64,000 nucleotides of DNA, taken from the NCBI GenBank assembly GCA_012845835.1, contig JABAKD010000026.1, positions 3,364,199-3,428,198 on the forward strand, in the 5' to 3' direction. The stretch is from Undaria pinnatifida (taxonomy: Eukaryota > Sar > Phaeophyceae > Laminariales > Alariaceae). A model generated the notes under the pieces. That model saw only the letters and a list, made by a program, of their open reading frames with translations. It was not told the DNA's origin and did not search any database. Position numbers and translations under genes: made by a program. Below, in pieces: positions 12,401-21,890 of this stretch. How positions within the stretch are numbered: the first letter of the stretch is position 1; each line of letters opens with the position of its first letter.

Positions 12401-15400
12401 TTGGTTGTTGTTGGTTGGTTGGTTGCTACGTTAGTTGTTGTTTTGTTCCTTGTTTACCGTACAATACACCTGATGGAACACCGCCTCGGACGGGCTTCCA
12501 CACTGTTAGTTGGTTAGTTGGACAAGGCGGGGAGCGAACGGGAAATAGACATGTTCTGGAACAATAATATCGCCCACTAGACGCTTTCAGCTGCAAACCA
12601 AGAAGGCTAGCTGTTACGTTAGTTGTTGTTTGGTTCCTTAGTTACCGTACAACGCGGCTGATAACACACCGCTTCGGACGGGTTTCCAAGTTGATGTTCT
12701 CGACGACGGCGAGACCTCAAACGCCGAGCGATGCATCTATGGGCAGATCTCGACGAGGTCTTCGCCAAAGCGACCGTTTTCGTTGTGCGTAGACGCATGC
12801 TAAACTAGAGGTACATAATTTTTTCTTGTTAGGTCACGATGCCTCACCCAAAGAGTGATCTGATCTGGAGGGAACTAAAGGTTCTCCGATGAACAATCGA
12901 TGAACAATCCATCCCGTGGCCTCGGCATACAAGGAAATATGTTCCAAAGAAATAATGAAAAATTCAGACGATTTTGGGTTGAGGATAACCCCGTCTTTCA
13001 GACAATACGTGTTAGCCGAAAGGGGTACCTTGGTATACCTTAACACCTCTATGTATCGTATAGCAAGCGTCTGGTGCACCCCAAACTTTTTTGGAGGACA
13101 TAGGCTTGGAGGTTCATCCCAGGGGGGGGAGTGTTATTGTGGGTGTTATCGTGGGTGTTATCGTGGGTGTTATCGTGGGTGTTTGTCGTCTGTGTTATCG
13201 TGGGTGTTATCGTGGGTGTTATCGTCTGTGTTATCGTGGGTGTTATCGTCTATGTTTTCGTCTGTGTTAGTACGGTAGTCGGTTATGGTTGGGTGTTTTC
13301 AAGTTGGTCCGCTAGTTGGTTGAAGCATGCTTGACTTCACAACCTGTCCCTAACTTGGATCACCTACGAGCAAAACGCCAGCGCTTGTCACGGGTCATCT
13401 CATCATCTGGTCATTTCATCATCGGGTCTTGTCATCATCGGGTCATGTTATCATCGGGTCATGTCATCATCGGGTCATGTCATCATCGGGTCATGTCATC
13501 ATCGGGTCATGTCATCATCGGGTCATGTCATCATCGGGTCATGTCATCATCGGGTCATGTCATCATCGCGTCATGTCATGATCGAGTCATCATGTCATAA
13601 TTTGGCTTAGGGTCGGGTCAGGAGGGTTTCAACAACTCGAGGGTCGAATCGGATTGGGTCAGGAGGGAGTCGAAATCTCACGGGTTGGGTGGGATCGGGA
13701 GGTTTACAGCTATCACAGGTCGGTTCGGGTCACTCTGACTGAGAGCGATAGGTGATCCGACCCGTGAACATACCTGGAAAATCCCACGTATGGTGAATAT
13801 GGTACGATGTATGTAATGAGCAGTCACTGCCGTGGAGTATCATATCAACTTTTTTTTTCTAAGCGAAGCTGGGCCAAGTGATATATATGTATATTAATTC
13901 CTTTTTGATCGATTTCACAGCTGAAGTCTATGTTTTCATTTTTTTCAATATGAAGTTGCCCGTTCGCCTGTACCGCTGGCAAGCATGCGGCTCTGAAACT
14001 GTTTGAAGAGGACGTACAAGCGATAAACCTACTGCAGCTCCGACCGCGTGGGAAATTTCTCGGACGGTTATCATGTAACGAGGAAGTTAGTGTGGACTAT
14101 AACATCACCCATTTTGGCGAAGCTGGGACATGCGGCACACACTCACTGCACTGCTTGCCGCCCGTTCGCCTCTACGGCTTGCCAACTAGCACTATTGAAA
14201 CCATTTCAAGAGGACGTAAAGGAAAAAAACCTTAGCCCCTGCCGTCTGGGACATTTCTCGGATAGTTATTACCATGGTATGTAACATGGAGTCGGTGTAG
14301 ACTATCAAACCAATTTGTGGAAGCTGGGCCAAGCCGTAAACACTACATGCCGCCTGTTGGCCTTTACCCATGGCAGTCAGGCGACATTGAAACCTTTTGA
14401 AGAGGACATGAAGACAATTACCCTAACCCTAAACGCCTGGGAATTTTCCCAACCCGAACCCCAAACGCCTCAGAATTTTCTTAGAAAATTATTGTCTATC
14501 AAGTAACGAGGAGCCAGTGTAAACTGTCAACCGTTCTGTCGAAGCTGGGCCAAGTGGCAAACAGTGCTTGCCACCCGCACACCTTTATCGCCGCCAACTT
14601 CGAGCAGGCGGCATTGAAACGGTGCCAAGAGGATTTAAAGGCGGCCAAGGAGAAAAGCGAGGCGGCGGCGCAGGCTTCCAGCTTGCGGATTGGTGTCCTT
14701 GAACAGGACAAGGCCCGGCTAGGGGTACAGGCGGAGCAGGCAGAGGTGCTGCTGGCGAGGTGCTCCAGATTGGAGGTGAGCCTTTGCGACTTGAGAGAGA
14801 GAAAAATCAGGGGCTTCCACGGGTCGGGTCGGGTCGGGTCGGGTCGGGTCGGGTCGGGTCGGGTCGGGTCAGGGTGACCCGAACCGAACCGTGAATTTGA
14901 AAACCTCCCGGCCCGATCCGTTCCGACCCGTGAAGATCCGATCTACCTACTGACATGACCCGACTCGACCCACGCGAGTTTGGGAACCTCATCACCGGAC
15001 GGGTCACGACCCGCGAGAAATGTGTCGAAGGAAACTGACGAATACAACATCGACCACACCAAGCAAGCAACCGGGGACGCTGGGGTACGGGATGAGTCGC
15101 GGATTGCAGGGTAAGGAGCTGTGCGGCGAAGGTTCAGCCTGTCGATGATCGTACTGCTGCACGTCCTTTCTCATGTTCCTAGTATATAAATGCCCCCCCC
15201 CCCCAGGTTAACCTTGTCCAGGGGGATGCCGTGGGACCTGTGGGCGATAGTCGCTGCAGCGTGAACTCGTGCTACCACTCCAACAGTGACCGGCCATGTG
15301 GATGTCAAGCTTACCCCCATGTCTTGCACGATATATATAAGCGTTCTGATGATGACGATGATGACGATGATGTTCTCACATTTTTCAATTACTCACTTTC

Positions 15401-18400
15401 CTGAATGATAGACCGTCGTCACCAAAGCAGGCTAATACGTGTCGTTGGTGGTTGCGCACAAGAAGCGGCGGCAACTGCCGGAGCGAACCCAGAGCGGAGC
15501 CTGCGCGACTTCATCTCCCCCGAATCCCGAACATAACTAATCATCCAATAATGATCCCGTGCGACATTTATTATAAACAGTGAAAATACCCCGCTTAGTG
15601 TATGCGTCGTTGGTGATTGCGACACAGGAAGCAGCGGCGGCGGCCGGAGCGAACACCGAGCGGCGCCTTCGTGAGGAGATGGAGCGAGACAGGGAAGCGA
15701 CGCGAGGGAAGGACGGGTCGGTGTCAGCTTTGGAAGGGCGCATGCAAGAAGCGCTGTCAGAGCTGTCAGAGCAGCGGGCCACGGCTGCCGACCTCAAAAC
15801 CAGGCTGGAGCAAGTTCAGGTGTTTGCTGGTATTAATATGCGCCTTTTAATTTGCGAGATATAGCTTGCTTCGGCGTGTATTGCAGGGGGCGGGGGGGGG
15901 CGGGGGGTGTACTAATTTCATGCATAGCCTTAGACGTATGACCATGGCTATTAGACCCTCGCATCCCGGCAATGGCGGGTCGGAGCACATCGGGTTTTCA
16001 CCGACCAGGCAGGCATTGGGGGCGGGGGGGGGGGGGGAAGGGGGGGCAGGGGTATGGCGTGACGAAGTAGTTACGGTGGATGATAGAGTTTGTGAGATTG
16101 ATTTTGTTGTTTTGGCGCTATAGCGCGATCTTGTGTTGTAACGTCAAAGGGGTATATTCCTCGTCGAGCTCTTGTGGAATCAGTTTGTCTTTTGAGAGCT
16201 GAGGTGCGTTCTGACAGCCATGCGCGAGGCAGCCTCTTTTGCCTCATGTAAAACGTTGTCGTCATCGTCGTCATTCTATTGAAAGCGCTGCAGTTCTCCT
16301 CAACACGTCTCTGCAATGAAATGTGTCGTCGGTACTGTGTAGAGGCACTGTTTTTTCGGGCCAACCGAGATAAATTGACACACGGCACATACATGCACGG
16401 AAGTGTGGTGAGATGAGCTTGACCTGATTTTTTTCTCATCCACTCGAACATTACAAACGAAAGAAATTCGGTGCTTTTTTTTTGTTAATCGGCCGTGTGT
16501 GTGCATGTTCGGGTGTAATGTTTAGGCATCCCTTAATCAGAGCGAAGAGGAGCGGAAGGCGGCCGGTGCTCGAGAAGCGGCTGCGTCGGCCCACGCTGAG
16601 GCGTTGGCGGTGGATGTCCGAGCGGCGGAAGAAAGATTTGAGCAAGCCACGGCTGACCTTGAGGTGATGAAAGACCATGGCGAAACGAACCGCCGTGAGA
16701 CCCGAAAAGGGAATAGAGTAAAAAAAAAAGTGAAAATCTAGCGATTGTTGCATCGGCCACATGAACAGCCCGGGCTGCTGGGATACGGTGTGTCTAAACT
16801 GCGGTGTAAGGGCCTGCACGACGAGGGCGTATGGTGCTAAAGCTAGTACTGGTGCATGCTCTTCCTAGTCGAGTGATAATGTTGCACTTCTTGTCTTGCT
16901 GGTCGAACATACTTGTTCTCAACAAAGGTTTGACAAGACCTGTACGTCTAGAGTAGGGAGGCATTGGCGCAGCTGGCGAGTTGCCTCGTGCTGTACCTCG
17001 GGGATGGCGCAAAGCGTTGAATCAAAACGCGTTTGACGCTTTGATGCTTTGATTGTTTGGAGTTTTTGAAAGCTTGTCCAAGAGGCCGTTGAGGGTTAGA
17101 AGCGTTGATAGGTTGAGCTGAAACGCGAAAGTGGTGACTACAACGAAACCAGAAATGTTTTTGGCGCCGGCGTACGCCTTTCATGACTTTTCTGTTCTTA
17201 TTAATAACATGGGCATATTAACGGTTTGTTTCGTTTGTGGAAAAAACTGTAGAACATGTGTCCGCTGTGGATTTAATTTTGTTCATTTTGCGTTTTTTTT
17301 CTGTGTGGGAGCAGGACCGGGACGGTGTCATCGCAGCCGTCGAAGATGCGCGTGCTGCCCAAGAGAGAGAAGCCGACAAACTCCGACAAATATTAGAGGG
17401 CAACGGCAAGCTCTCCCCGTCCCCTTCAGGAGCAAACGGCGTGACCGGGGTTGCGAACGGTACCTCGGGAGATGCCGAGCGTGTGGATGGGGGGTACCGA
17501 GACGAGCTCGCCGTGAGCGCCGAGGTGTGTTATGTTGTTGCCGACTGTCGATCGCGAAAGAGTCGTCGGTAGATTTGTTTACTCTTTTCTTTAACTGGAT
17601 CTACATTTTTGGGGACATAACACTTATGTTTGACGTAACACTTGATGTTTGACATAACACTTGATGTTTGACATAACACTTGATGTTTGACATAACACTT
17701 GATGTTTGACATAACACTTGATGTCTGACATAACACTTGATGTTTGACATAACACTTGATGTTTGACATAACACTTGATGTTTGACATAACACTTGATGT
17801 TTGACATAACACTTGATGTTTGACATAACACTTGATGTTTGACATAACACTTGATGTCTGATATAACACTTGATGTTTGACATAACACTTGATGTCTGAC
17901 ATAAAACTTGATGTCTGACATAGCACTTGATGTTTGACATAACAATTGATGTTTGACATAACACTTGATGTTTGACATAACACTTGATGTCTGACATAAC
18001 ACTTGATGTTCGACATAACACTTGATGTTTGCCATAACACTTGATGTCTGACGTAACACTTGATCTTTACATAACACTTGATGTTTGACATAGCACTTGA
18101 TGTTTGACATAACACTTGATGTTTGATGTAACACTTGATGTCTGACATAACACTTGATGTTTGATGTAACACTTGATGTCTGACATAACACTTGATGTCT
18201 GACATAGCACTTGATGTTTGACATAGCACTTGATGTTTGACGTAACACTTGATGCCTGACATAGCACTTGATGTCTGACATAACACTTGATGTTTGACGT
18301 AACACTTGATGTCTGACATAACACTTGATGTTTGACACAACACTTGATGTCTGACATAACACTTGACGTCTGACATAACACTTGATGTTTGACATAAAAC

Positions 18401-21175
18401 TTGATGTTTGACGTAACACTTGATGTTTGACAAAACACTTGATCTTTGACAAAACACTTGATCTTTGACATAACACTTGATGTTTGACATAACACTTGAT
18501 GTTTGACATAACACTTGATGTTTGCCATAACACTTGATGTTTGACGTAACACTTGATGTTTGACATAACACTTGATGTCTGACATAGCACTTGATGTTTG
18601 ACATAACACTTGATGTTTGACATAACACTTGATGTCTGACATAGCACTTGATGTTTGACATAACACTTGATGTTTGACATAACACTTGATGTTTGCCATA
18701 ACACTTGATGTCTGACATAGCACTTGATGTTTGACATAACACTTGATGTTTGATGTTTGACAAAACACTTGATGTTTGCTTGGAATTGGCAGGGGGTCAT
18801 TTTTAAAGGACTAGGCAGGGTTGATGGCAGTGGCCGAAAACAGGTACACGAGGTCGCTTCAAAGCCAAAAACCGGTACCGTCTGGATACAAGCGAAAAAC
18901 GCGCAGAGTGAGCGTCATGAAAGCGTAAGGATGGTTGTTTAGCGCGTTTCGTGCGATTTCGTTCCAAAGCCGGTGATTTCGGTCCGGACATCTGCGCACT
19001 AAGTGTGTGCATGGCCATCGGGGTGGCGGCGGCCGGGGTTTAGGGTTTTAGACCTGTTTCCTGCGAGCAACGAATGCGGGGCGGCCAACCTCCACGACCT
19101 GTTCCCCCTCTCCCCTCGTCTCTGGAATTGGCCACCCCAGAAAGCAAATGGTGTCGTTCGAAGCTGTCATGCATATGCAAGAAAGTACTCACAAGGTGCC
19201 GAAGTCTTCCTCACGCAATTGATTCTTGGTAGGATGCAGCTCACCCTTGACGCGACTCGCCGATCACCTCGCGGCGCTTCGAACTTGGTGCACGCGATGT
19301 CTGTCTGGTCGGTGAAAACCCGAGGTGCTCCGTCCCGGCGTAGAAGGGATGCGAGGGTCTATACCATATGGTCATACGACTACGGCCGGGCATGAAACGA
19401 ATGCCACACCCCTCCCCTCGAGTGCGGTTGGGGAAAGCCATTCGCCAAATACAGTTGCAGGGGTTTAATTTGTCGCCGCAGGTGTATGCCATTGGGCGGG
19501 AAGACAACCATCAAGGTGCATGCGGATTTACGACTTGCCTCATATTCTTATGTGTATCATGTTGATTTGTAGTTTTTTGCCATGCGGTATTCTTCCACTC
19601 CGGAGTGAATAAAGCCTGTCCTATGACGCTGGACTAGATTATCGCGATGAGGTTATTCAAGAAGAACTACTAATACAACGCGTAATATCTCCTAACTTGG
19701 CAAAACAAATGATACACCTGGTATTAATACAAGTTTTATTAACACGTACAACACCATTAACCCTTGGCAATCATTGGCTCTACGGACGCAAGTAGCTTAT
19801 TTTCGTTAGAAGCAAGGAGGAAAAAAAAGGCGTGCCCTCTCTCCTCGCGTGCATCTAGCTTCTCGCGCATAGCTGATCAAGTATATATTACCAGAGGCAC
19901 ACGAGCGGACGACCCAACGCTGCCCGCTGCCGATTGATAGGCCTAGAGGATAGGCGCGTTTTTTTGGGCAAGTCGGCCTTGATGAGGTGTGCTTGGGGGT
20001 ATTGCCCATGGTGTGGACCAGCAATCTACCCCAACCCCCGCCCCTCTTGGAATACCGTGTTCCGTCTGTCGCTACTTCCGTGCTGTGCAGTTTGTGGAAC
20101 TTCTCGCGGAGCATGAAGATCTGCTCCAATTGCTCGCACAGCAAGAAGTGATGAGAAAGACGCTGCTGAACGCCTTGAAGGTCAGCAACAGATGGCCATG
20201 CAACGCGAAAGCACCCGGGATCATAGTTGTGATGGTGCAATATGCTGATGCGCTTCGTACAATAATGTGCTTATGTCTGCGTATTTCGTGTAACATAATG
20301 TATATTGAAATGTAGATGTGGGGGCTGGTGCGGGATATTGTCCTGTGACCACGGACTTAATTATGCGAGTTGATGTGAGAACAACAACAACAGCAGTTAT
20401 TTTGCATGTGCCAGATACACAATAGGAGGTAGGTGATGAAAAAATTATTTTCGTTTAGTTTTGGCGACGATACACGTTCTGTACCAGGTATTTTGGTTTG
20501 ATTCTTGTGTGTGCGTTGTTCACGTCAAATCGTTGTTCCCACCCAGCGACACCCAGCACGCCCACAGTCGGTGCTGCCTGTTCGTCATCGCGAACCATAG
20601 TCATGAAGATACCCGGGTACATAATGGTGACCCGCAAGCGTGAACCATAACCGTGAACCACAAGCGTTAACCATACTATTACTAGTGAACCATTGCCATA
20701 CTAGTGTAGTAATCGTGCACCATGAACATGGCCGTGAAACATTATAACGAACACGATAGTGAACCACTTTTCATTAACCCCAATCGTTAGCCCTAATCGT
20801 GAACGACACCATCGTTAGCCGTAATCGTTATAACATAATCGTTGTAGCATAGTCGTTGGCCATAATCGTGGACGACCATCGTTAACCATCATCGTTAAGC
20901 ACAATGGTTATCCATAGCCGTTAACCGTAATCGTGAATCGCGTGTGTCGAAATGGACAGGCGGTCAGCGGCGAAGCAGCGGCTCGAGCGGTTGTAGACGA
21001 CGCTAAGGAGGCGGTGGCGGACAAATACGGCATTTTCGTCGGCTTTACCGACGACAACGACGACGCCGACGTCGACGATTTGAACCAATCACAACCTTCC
21101 GTTAGTAACGGCCATTCGACGGCGGGGGTTGAAGAGAAGGGACATCCGACAAGCGGATTAAGAGTTGCCGTGTAG
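62..21175 (+). CDS. USO1: USO1/p115-like vesicle tethering factor, 3' part of gene (5' end outside window)
   Basis: General vesicular transport factor: a peripheral Golgi/ER protein that tethers transport vesicles before SNARE pairing. Exons that join in phase: 62-237, 1568-2346, 2892-3032, 3258-3431, 4039-4223, 6469-6572, 7767-7923, 8242-8313, 8401-8469, 9215-9298, 9588-9806, 10025-10204, 10460-10540, 12221-12382, 14608-14775, 15628-15819, 16526-16663, 17315-17524, 20091-20180, 20960-21175. They total 3597 nt, 1198 residues plus TAG. Three features identify it: an armadillo-type head, a long heptad-rich tail, and a C-terminal LLxLLAxQ segment followed by an acidic stretch. This is the known order of p115/Uso1. 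The frame is open at position 62, so the start codon and the first part of the head are missing. Donors are mostly GTGAGN or GTATNN and acceptors YAG. Phase agreement across 19 junctions is the main support. A missed phase-0 exon remains possible. Confidence 0.88.
1085..1215 (+). repeat. Dispersed repeat family B
   Basis: GAGTAGGAACGG, GGGATGCGTGGTCAATGGT and AGGCAAGCAACAAATGAGTA recur at 31625-31765 in the same order. They recur in reverse at about 3590-3860 (TTGACCATTGACCACGCGTC, CCTTTCGATACGG). Confidence 0.82.
1224..1512 (+). repeat. Dispersed repeat family A, long copy
   Basis: This copy begins near GTGGCCACACCAGAAAACAA, contains GATGTCTGCCTGTTCGGTGG and GATGCGAGGGTCATACCA, and ends near CATGAAATGAGTATAC. 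Similar segments lie at 19118-19400 (full), and in part at 815-880, 7975-8140 (reverse), 15905-16020 (reverse), 38066-38150, 42455-42492 (reverse) and 60693-60830. Confidence 0.85.
3470..3860 (-). repeat. Family B copies, reverse, three in a row
   Basis: Three degenerate units each carry CACGCACCCCTTTCGAGA-like words (at about 3487, 3602 and 3708-3835). They show a repeated insertion or tandem growth inside the p115 intron 3432-4038. Confidence 0.78.
4039..17524 (+). CDS. USO1: p115 coiled-coil tail exons
   Basis: Fourteen mostly short exons (4039-4223, 6469-6572, 7767-7923, 8242-8313, 8401-8469, 9215-9298, 9588-9806, 10025-10204, 10460-10540, 12221-12382, 14608-14775, 15628-15819, 16526-16663, 17315-17524) encode Glu/Ala/Leu/Gln-rich heptads without Pro or Gly breaks over long stretches. 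From 7923 onward every junction is phase 0, so single exons could be skipped or doubled without shifting the frame. The tail of this protein forms a parallel coiled coil that spans the gap between membranes. One exon (9588-9806) holds a short Ala run coded by GCT repeats. Several of these exons are flanked by decayed copies of themselves (listed separately). Confidence 0.85.
4957..5362 (+). repeat. 16-bp minisatellite, unit TACCAGGTATGTCTTA
   Basis: About 25 near-identical head-to-tail copies, with one break at about 5198-5205. Sixteen is not divisible by three and the unit lacks stops in all plus frames, so long false open frames arise here. Confidence 0.95.
5395..5930 (+). repeat. Family C palindromic repeats
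   Basis: Two related blocks (about 5395-5560 and 5795-5930) built of GTGCGATCTCTCCGATGGG, CACCCCGGTGC and ATTAAATGTTTCTACGTTGT. GC-rich palindromes alternate with AT-rich spacers. Confidence 0.8.
6600..6830 (+). repeat. Family D, CGGCACTAT-type repeats
   Basis: GCCAGCGGCACTAT-like words (here in reverse as TAGTGCCGATATG, TAGTGCCTGTGAA) with CCAAGCGATTTCACAGG-like words. Similar clusters lie at 34245-34510, 36575-36800 and 46780-46935. Confidence 0.7.
7015..7690 (+). repeat. Three decayed copies of p115 exon 7767-7923
   Basis: Partial copies at about 7015-7112, 7268-7365 and 7612-7682 resemble the first 70-100 bp of the true exon (GTCGGAGCTACAAGGACTG, GGAGCGACAGCTGTTGGACT and neighbours). 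Each is followed by a linker with TAGCCAACTA and AGTTCACA-like words. The copies carry indels and lack an open frame, so they are pseudo-exons, not alternatives in frame. Confidence 0.8.
7975..8140 (-). repeat. Family A copy, reverse
   Basis: Contains TACTCATTTCATGCATTGCC, GGGACGGAGCACGTCGGGTT and TTCACCGACCAGGCAGACA, the reverse complement of the long copies. Confidence 0.85.
11160..12215 (+). repeat. Tandem 70-100-bp linker array upstream of exon 12221-12382
   Basis: About eight to ten degenerate copies of a unit with CTAGCCAACTAATTA, AGTCGGCAACTTAATAGTCA and GCCACCTGCAAGCCCTAACA. One unit at 11322-11372 still carries the start of the exon (CTGGAGCAGGAGGTGTCGGA). The same linker accompanies the copies at 7015-7690. 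Confidence 0.8.
12520..12720 (+). repeat. Duplicated 3' part of exon 12221-12382 with its donor side
   Basis: The segment from about 12524 repeats the second half of the exon (GAACGGGAAATAGACATGTT, then TTTCAGCTGCAAACCAAGAA). It continues through the following intron sequence (GTTGTTTGGTTCCTT and CGCTTCGGACGGGTTTCCA). It contains an in-frame stop, so it is a decayed duplicate. Confidence 0.8.
12835..13085 (+). repeat. Family F dispersed repeat
   Basis: GATGAACAATCGATGAACAA, AATGAAAAATTCAGACGATT and GGTATACCTTAACACCTCTA match segments at 22960-23240, 33185-33420 and 6240-6350. Confidence 0.75.
13128..13275 (+). repeat. 12-bp minisatellite, unit GGGTGTTATCGT
   Basis: About 11 copies with a variant TCTGTGTTATCG. 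It lies in the p115 intron 12383-14607. Confidence 0.92.
13380..13605 (+). repeat. 16-bp minisatellite, unit CATGTCATCATCGGGT
   Basis: About 13 copies, the first few degenerate. A region of looser GGGTCGGGTC motifs follows directly (13610-13745). Confidence 0.93.
13867..14560 (+). repeat. Three decayed copies of the start of p115 exon 14608-14775
   Basis: Units with GAAGCTGGGCCAAGTG, GCCCGTTCGCCT and an exon-like GCATTGAAACC...AAGAGGAC start their exon part at about 13987, 14189 and 14381, with the true exon at 14608. The spacing is 202, 192 and 227 bp. Only about 30-35 bp of exon is included in each. Confidence 0.82.
14818..14876 (+). repeat. GGGTC pentanucleotide array
   Basis: About eleven perfect units beginning 43 bp after the donor of exon 14608-14775. 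It is followed by C-rich GACCCG copies up to about 15015, so a large hairpin could form in the transcript. Confidence 0.9.
15440..15545 (+). repeat. Decayed copy of the start of p115 exon 15628-15819
   Basis: CGTCGTTGGTGATTGCGACA before the true exon matches GTGTCGTTGGTGGTTGCGCA at about 15439. GGCGGCAACTGCCGGAGCGA then matches the exon. About 60-70 bp of exon is duplicated 184 bp upstream, with frame-breaking changes. Confidence 0.82.
15905..16020 (-). repeat. Family A copy, reverse, flanked by G runs
   Basis: Contains CTAATTTCATGCATAGCCTT and CGGAGCACATCGGGTTTTCA. G-rich runs lie on both sides (15885-15908 and 16018-16050). Confidence 0.83.
17620..18778 (+). repeat. 19-bp minisatellite, unit ACATAACACTTGATGTTTG
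   Basis: About 60 copies over 1.16 kb, with scattered single-base variants (GTCTG for GTTTG, ACGT for ACAT, ATAGC for ATAAC). It starts about 95 bp after the donor of exon 17315-17524. Confidence 0.95.
19118..19400 (+). repeat. Family A full copy
   Basis: Aligns by eye with 1224-1512 over its whole length (CAAGAAAGTACTCACAAGGT, GATGCAGCTCACCCTTGACG, GGTGCTCCGTCCCGGCGTAG). Both lie in introns of the same gene. Confidence 0.87.
20091..21175 (+). CDS. USO1: p115 C-terminal exons: LLxLLAxQ motif and acidic tail
   Basis: Exon 20091-20180 encodes FVELLAEHEDLLQLLAQQ, which corresponds to the DLLVLLADQDQKI motif near the end of p115/Uso1. Exon 20960-21175 is the last. It encodes an alanine-rich helix, then an Asp-rich run (DDNDDADVDD) and ends at TAG 21173-21175. 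An acidic C-terminus after the LLADQ motif is a hallmark of this family, where it binds golgins. These two exons are what separates the gene from an unspecified coiled-coil protein. Confidence 0.85.
20590..20940 (+). repeat. Degenerate AACCATAATCGTGA-type repeat
   Basis: Irregular copies of AACCATAATCGT, TAACCGTAATCGTGAA and GTGAACCATA fill the 350 bp before the last p115 exon. Confidence 0.75.
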
Positions 21176-21197
21176 TGTGGTGCAGCACACGACACCC

Positions 21198-21340
21198 ATT
21201 AAGAAACAGGGTATTAAGAAAGACAGGCTAGTAATTACAGAAATACAAGAAACCCGGGAGCTTTTATGTTGAAGTTAGTGTAGAACGCATCCTCGATCAA
21301 GTAAGAAACCCAGCCTGGGTCTGTATTTCTGTTTCTTGTT
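21198..21340 (+). mobile_element. MITE-like element with AAGAAACAG inverted ends (family H)
   Basis: Begins TAAGAAACAGGGTATTAA and ends CTGTTTCTTG, about 140 bp with no coding. A related element lies at 57007-57150 (AAGAAACAGGGTATTAATAG ... AGTTCTGTTTCTTA). A partial reverse copy lies at about 30958-31060. Short size, matching termini and several copies fit a non-autonomous DNA transposon. Target-site duplications were not resolved. Confidence 0.6.
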
Positions 21341-21489
21341 GGGGGTCGTGTGCTGTACAGCACGCGACATCAATTTTGAAACAACAGGCCGGCTCCAGCA
21401 GTGTGGGGCGTTCGGCCGAGGGGGGTTGGGGAGAAGGGGCAATCTGCAGTCTAAATAAGCAGGGCTTTTCATGGATCAGGAGATTTGTC

Positions 21490-21890
21490 AACTCTTGCGT
21501 GTCGATTTGGGTCGGGCCAGGAGGTGTTCCAAATCTCACGGGTCGGGTAAGGTCGGGCCAGGAGAATTCAAATACGACGGGCCGGGCCGGGCCGGGTCGG
21601 GTCGGGTCGGGTCGGGCCGGGCCAGGAGGTGTTCGGAATATCTCGGGTCGGGTAGGGTCGGGTCAGGAGGATTCGAATATTACCGGTCGGGTTGTGCCAG
21701 GAGGATTCAAGTATCACGGGGCGGGTCGGGTCGGGTCGGGTCGCGCAAGGATGATTGAAGTCTCAAGGGCGGGCTGATTCGGGTCGGGTCGGGTCGGGTC
21801 GGGTCGGGTCGGGTCGGGTCTGGTCGGGTCGCTCCAGGATGATTGAAGTCTCAAGGGCCGGGTCGAGTCACCCTGACACGACCCGACCCG
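21490..21890 (+). repeat. GGGTCGGGCC-type array
   Basis: Blocks of GGGTC and GGGCC pentamers alternate with CAGGAGGATTCAA-like spacers of roughly 50-60 bp. The array lies just past the p115 stop codon, so it may be in the 3' UTR or spacer. Confidence 0.88.

Larger units (their letters stand above)
17525..20090. other. p115 intron dominated by a 19-bp satellite
   Basis: About 1.16 kb of the 2.57 kb is the 19-bp satellite (17620-18778). A full-length family A copy follows (19118-19400). The remaining sequence (18780-19115 and 19400-20090) shows no exon that fits phase or coding character. Confidence 0.7.

Noticed and set aside
17601-18800. Long minus-strand open frames (up to 399 codons) of SNIKCYVKHQVL type
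   Set aside because: They are translations of the 19-bp satellite. All three frames stay open for the same reason, so there is no coding signal.
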